Below, piece after piece: positions 27,207-27,965 of a DNA stretch of 27,965 nt. Within the stretch, counting starts at the first letter, position 1; each line of letters starts with the position of its first letter. The notes under the pieces are model-generated. The model was not told the DNA's origin, made no database searches, and saw only the letters and a list, made by a program, of their open reading frames with translations. A program made the translations under genes and the position numbers. Source of the stretch: Stentor coeruleus (Eukaryota; Ciliophora; Heterotrichea; Heterotrichida; Stentoridae). The stretch lies in the NCBI GenBank assembly GCA_001970955.1, contig MPUH01000968.1, positions 1 to 27,965 of the forward strand. Reading direction: 5' to 3'.

Positions 27207-27965
27207 GGAATATTATTTATTGTATTTAATTATATGAGAAAATTAAGTTTAAAAGGAAATTAGGATGGATTTTTTTGGGGAAAGATTTTATATGATTAAG
27301 TTTTTTTTTATGGCTTGATGAAATCATGAGGGTTATTTTTTTAGTTGGAAAATATATAGGATTGCTATTAAAATATGATTTTTGTAAGAAGATATTTGAG
27401 AATAAGTGATGGGTTTTATAGTAAAAGCATGTTATAATAGTATCATTTCTATAATAATTACATATGGTTTATTAATTTAAATATCAAAAACTATCATGTC
27501 TTCTGATAAGTTTATTAAGAGTAAATCTATGGGATTCTAATAATTGTATATAAAAAGCACTCCAAATATAAGAAATTTGCTTACTATAAAAAATACTTCT
27601 TAATAATAGAGAATTTTTTAATCATATAAAATATAGTCAAAGTCTAAAATTATTCATATTCTTATGAACTTAACATAAGGTTTATTAAATCTTAATTTAA
27701 ATTAGAAATCTCTTAATAATAAACTAATCTTTTACTTATCACAAATCAAAACCTGTGCAATTTATCCATAAAGTCAAGAAATTAACAGCTTCTCATTAAA
27801 ATGATTAATACTAAATACTCAATATTCTATATTTAAATAATTCAGTTTCATTAGCTATTATCAAAAATTTTCAATTTTAATCGCCAAACATGAAAAATTC
27901 ACGAAAAAAATGTTAAAATATTTTCAGTGTTCTCCCTTATAAAATATGCATATCAATACCTAAAA
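27207..27965. other. 3' flank of START gene and AT-rich window end
   Basis: The first 210 bases are G-rich and almost lack C. From about 27490 onwards the composition turns to C over G (ctatcatgtcttctgat and later), which by the pattern here suggests the 5' flank of a plus-strand gene beyond the window. No ORF. Confidence 0.5.

Overview
This window looks like macronuclear DNA of a ciliate, most likely a heterotrich close to Stentor. It is very AT-rich and gene-dense (about 16 protein genes in 28 kb). The genes are uninterrupted, read in the standard code, and end in TAA or TAG. The content also fits: two calcium-dependent protein kinase (CDPK) type genes, an SK-like K+ channel, LC8 dynein light chain, and BART and CFAP97/Hemingway-like ciliary proteins. 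The genus is an inference, because there is no rRNA or other marker.

Layout. 0.3-2.8 kb: two minus-strand genes 87 bp apart, an acylated coiled-coil protein with a hexapeptide repeat and a protein of unknown function. 2.8-7.4 kb: mostly noncoding DNA with an assembly-join duplication, a small minus-strand membrane-protein ORF and a GC-rich island flanked by an 11-bp direct repeat. 7.4-8.5 kb: a TRF4/TENT4-type nucleotidyltransferase. 8.6-9.8 kb: a decayed minus-strand pogo/Tigger-type transposase, which also contains two assembly-join duplications. 10.2-12.7 kb: a two-TM protein, an ARL2BP/BART-domain gene carrying one in-frame TAA, a GC-rich potentially structured RNA island, and a small acylated protein. 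13.3-16.5 kb: a CFAP97-like protein, a degenerate CDPK-like kinase and a convergent four-TM protein. 17.6-20.8 kb: the K+ channel and a CDPK with four EF-hand positions. 21.4-23.3 kb: two minus-strand genes of unknown function. 25.1-27.2 kb: LC8 and a START-domain protein.

Functional themes are Ca2+ signalling at membranes and cilia. Five proteins start with Met-Gly plus nearby Cys or Ser, as expected for N-myristoylated or palmitoylated proteins, and both kinases are among them. The gene order does not show an operon; each gene appears to be its own transcription unit.

The main unexplained structure is a strong gene-oriented G/C skew in the noncoding DNA. On the sense strand, 5' flanks are C-rich and G-poor, and 3' flanks are G-rich and C-poor. 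This skew helps judge which small ORFs are real. Other points for a second look are the in-frame TAA in the BART gene, the fossil transposase, the absence of TGA from confident genes, altered DFG and HRD-region motifs in the kinases, and two GC islands.
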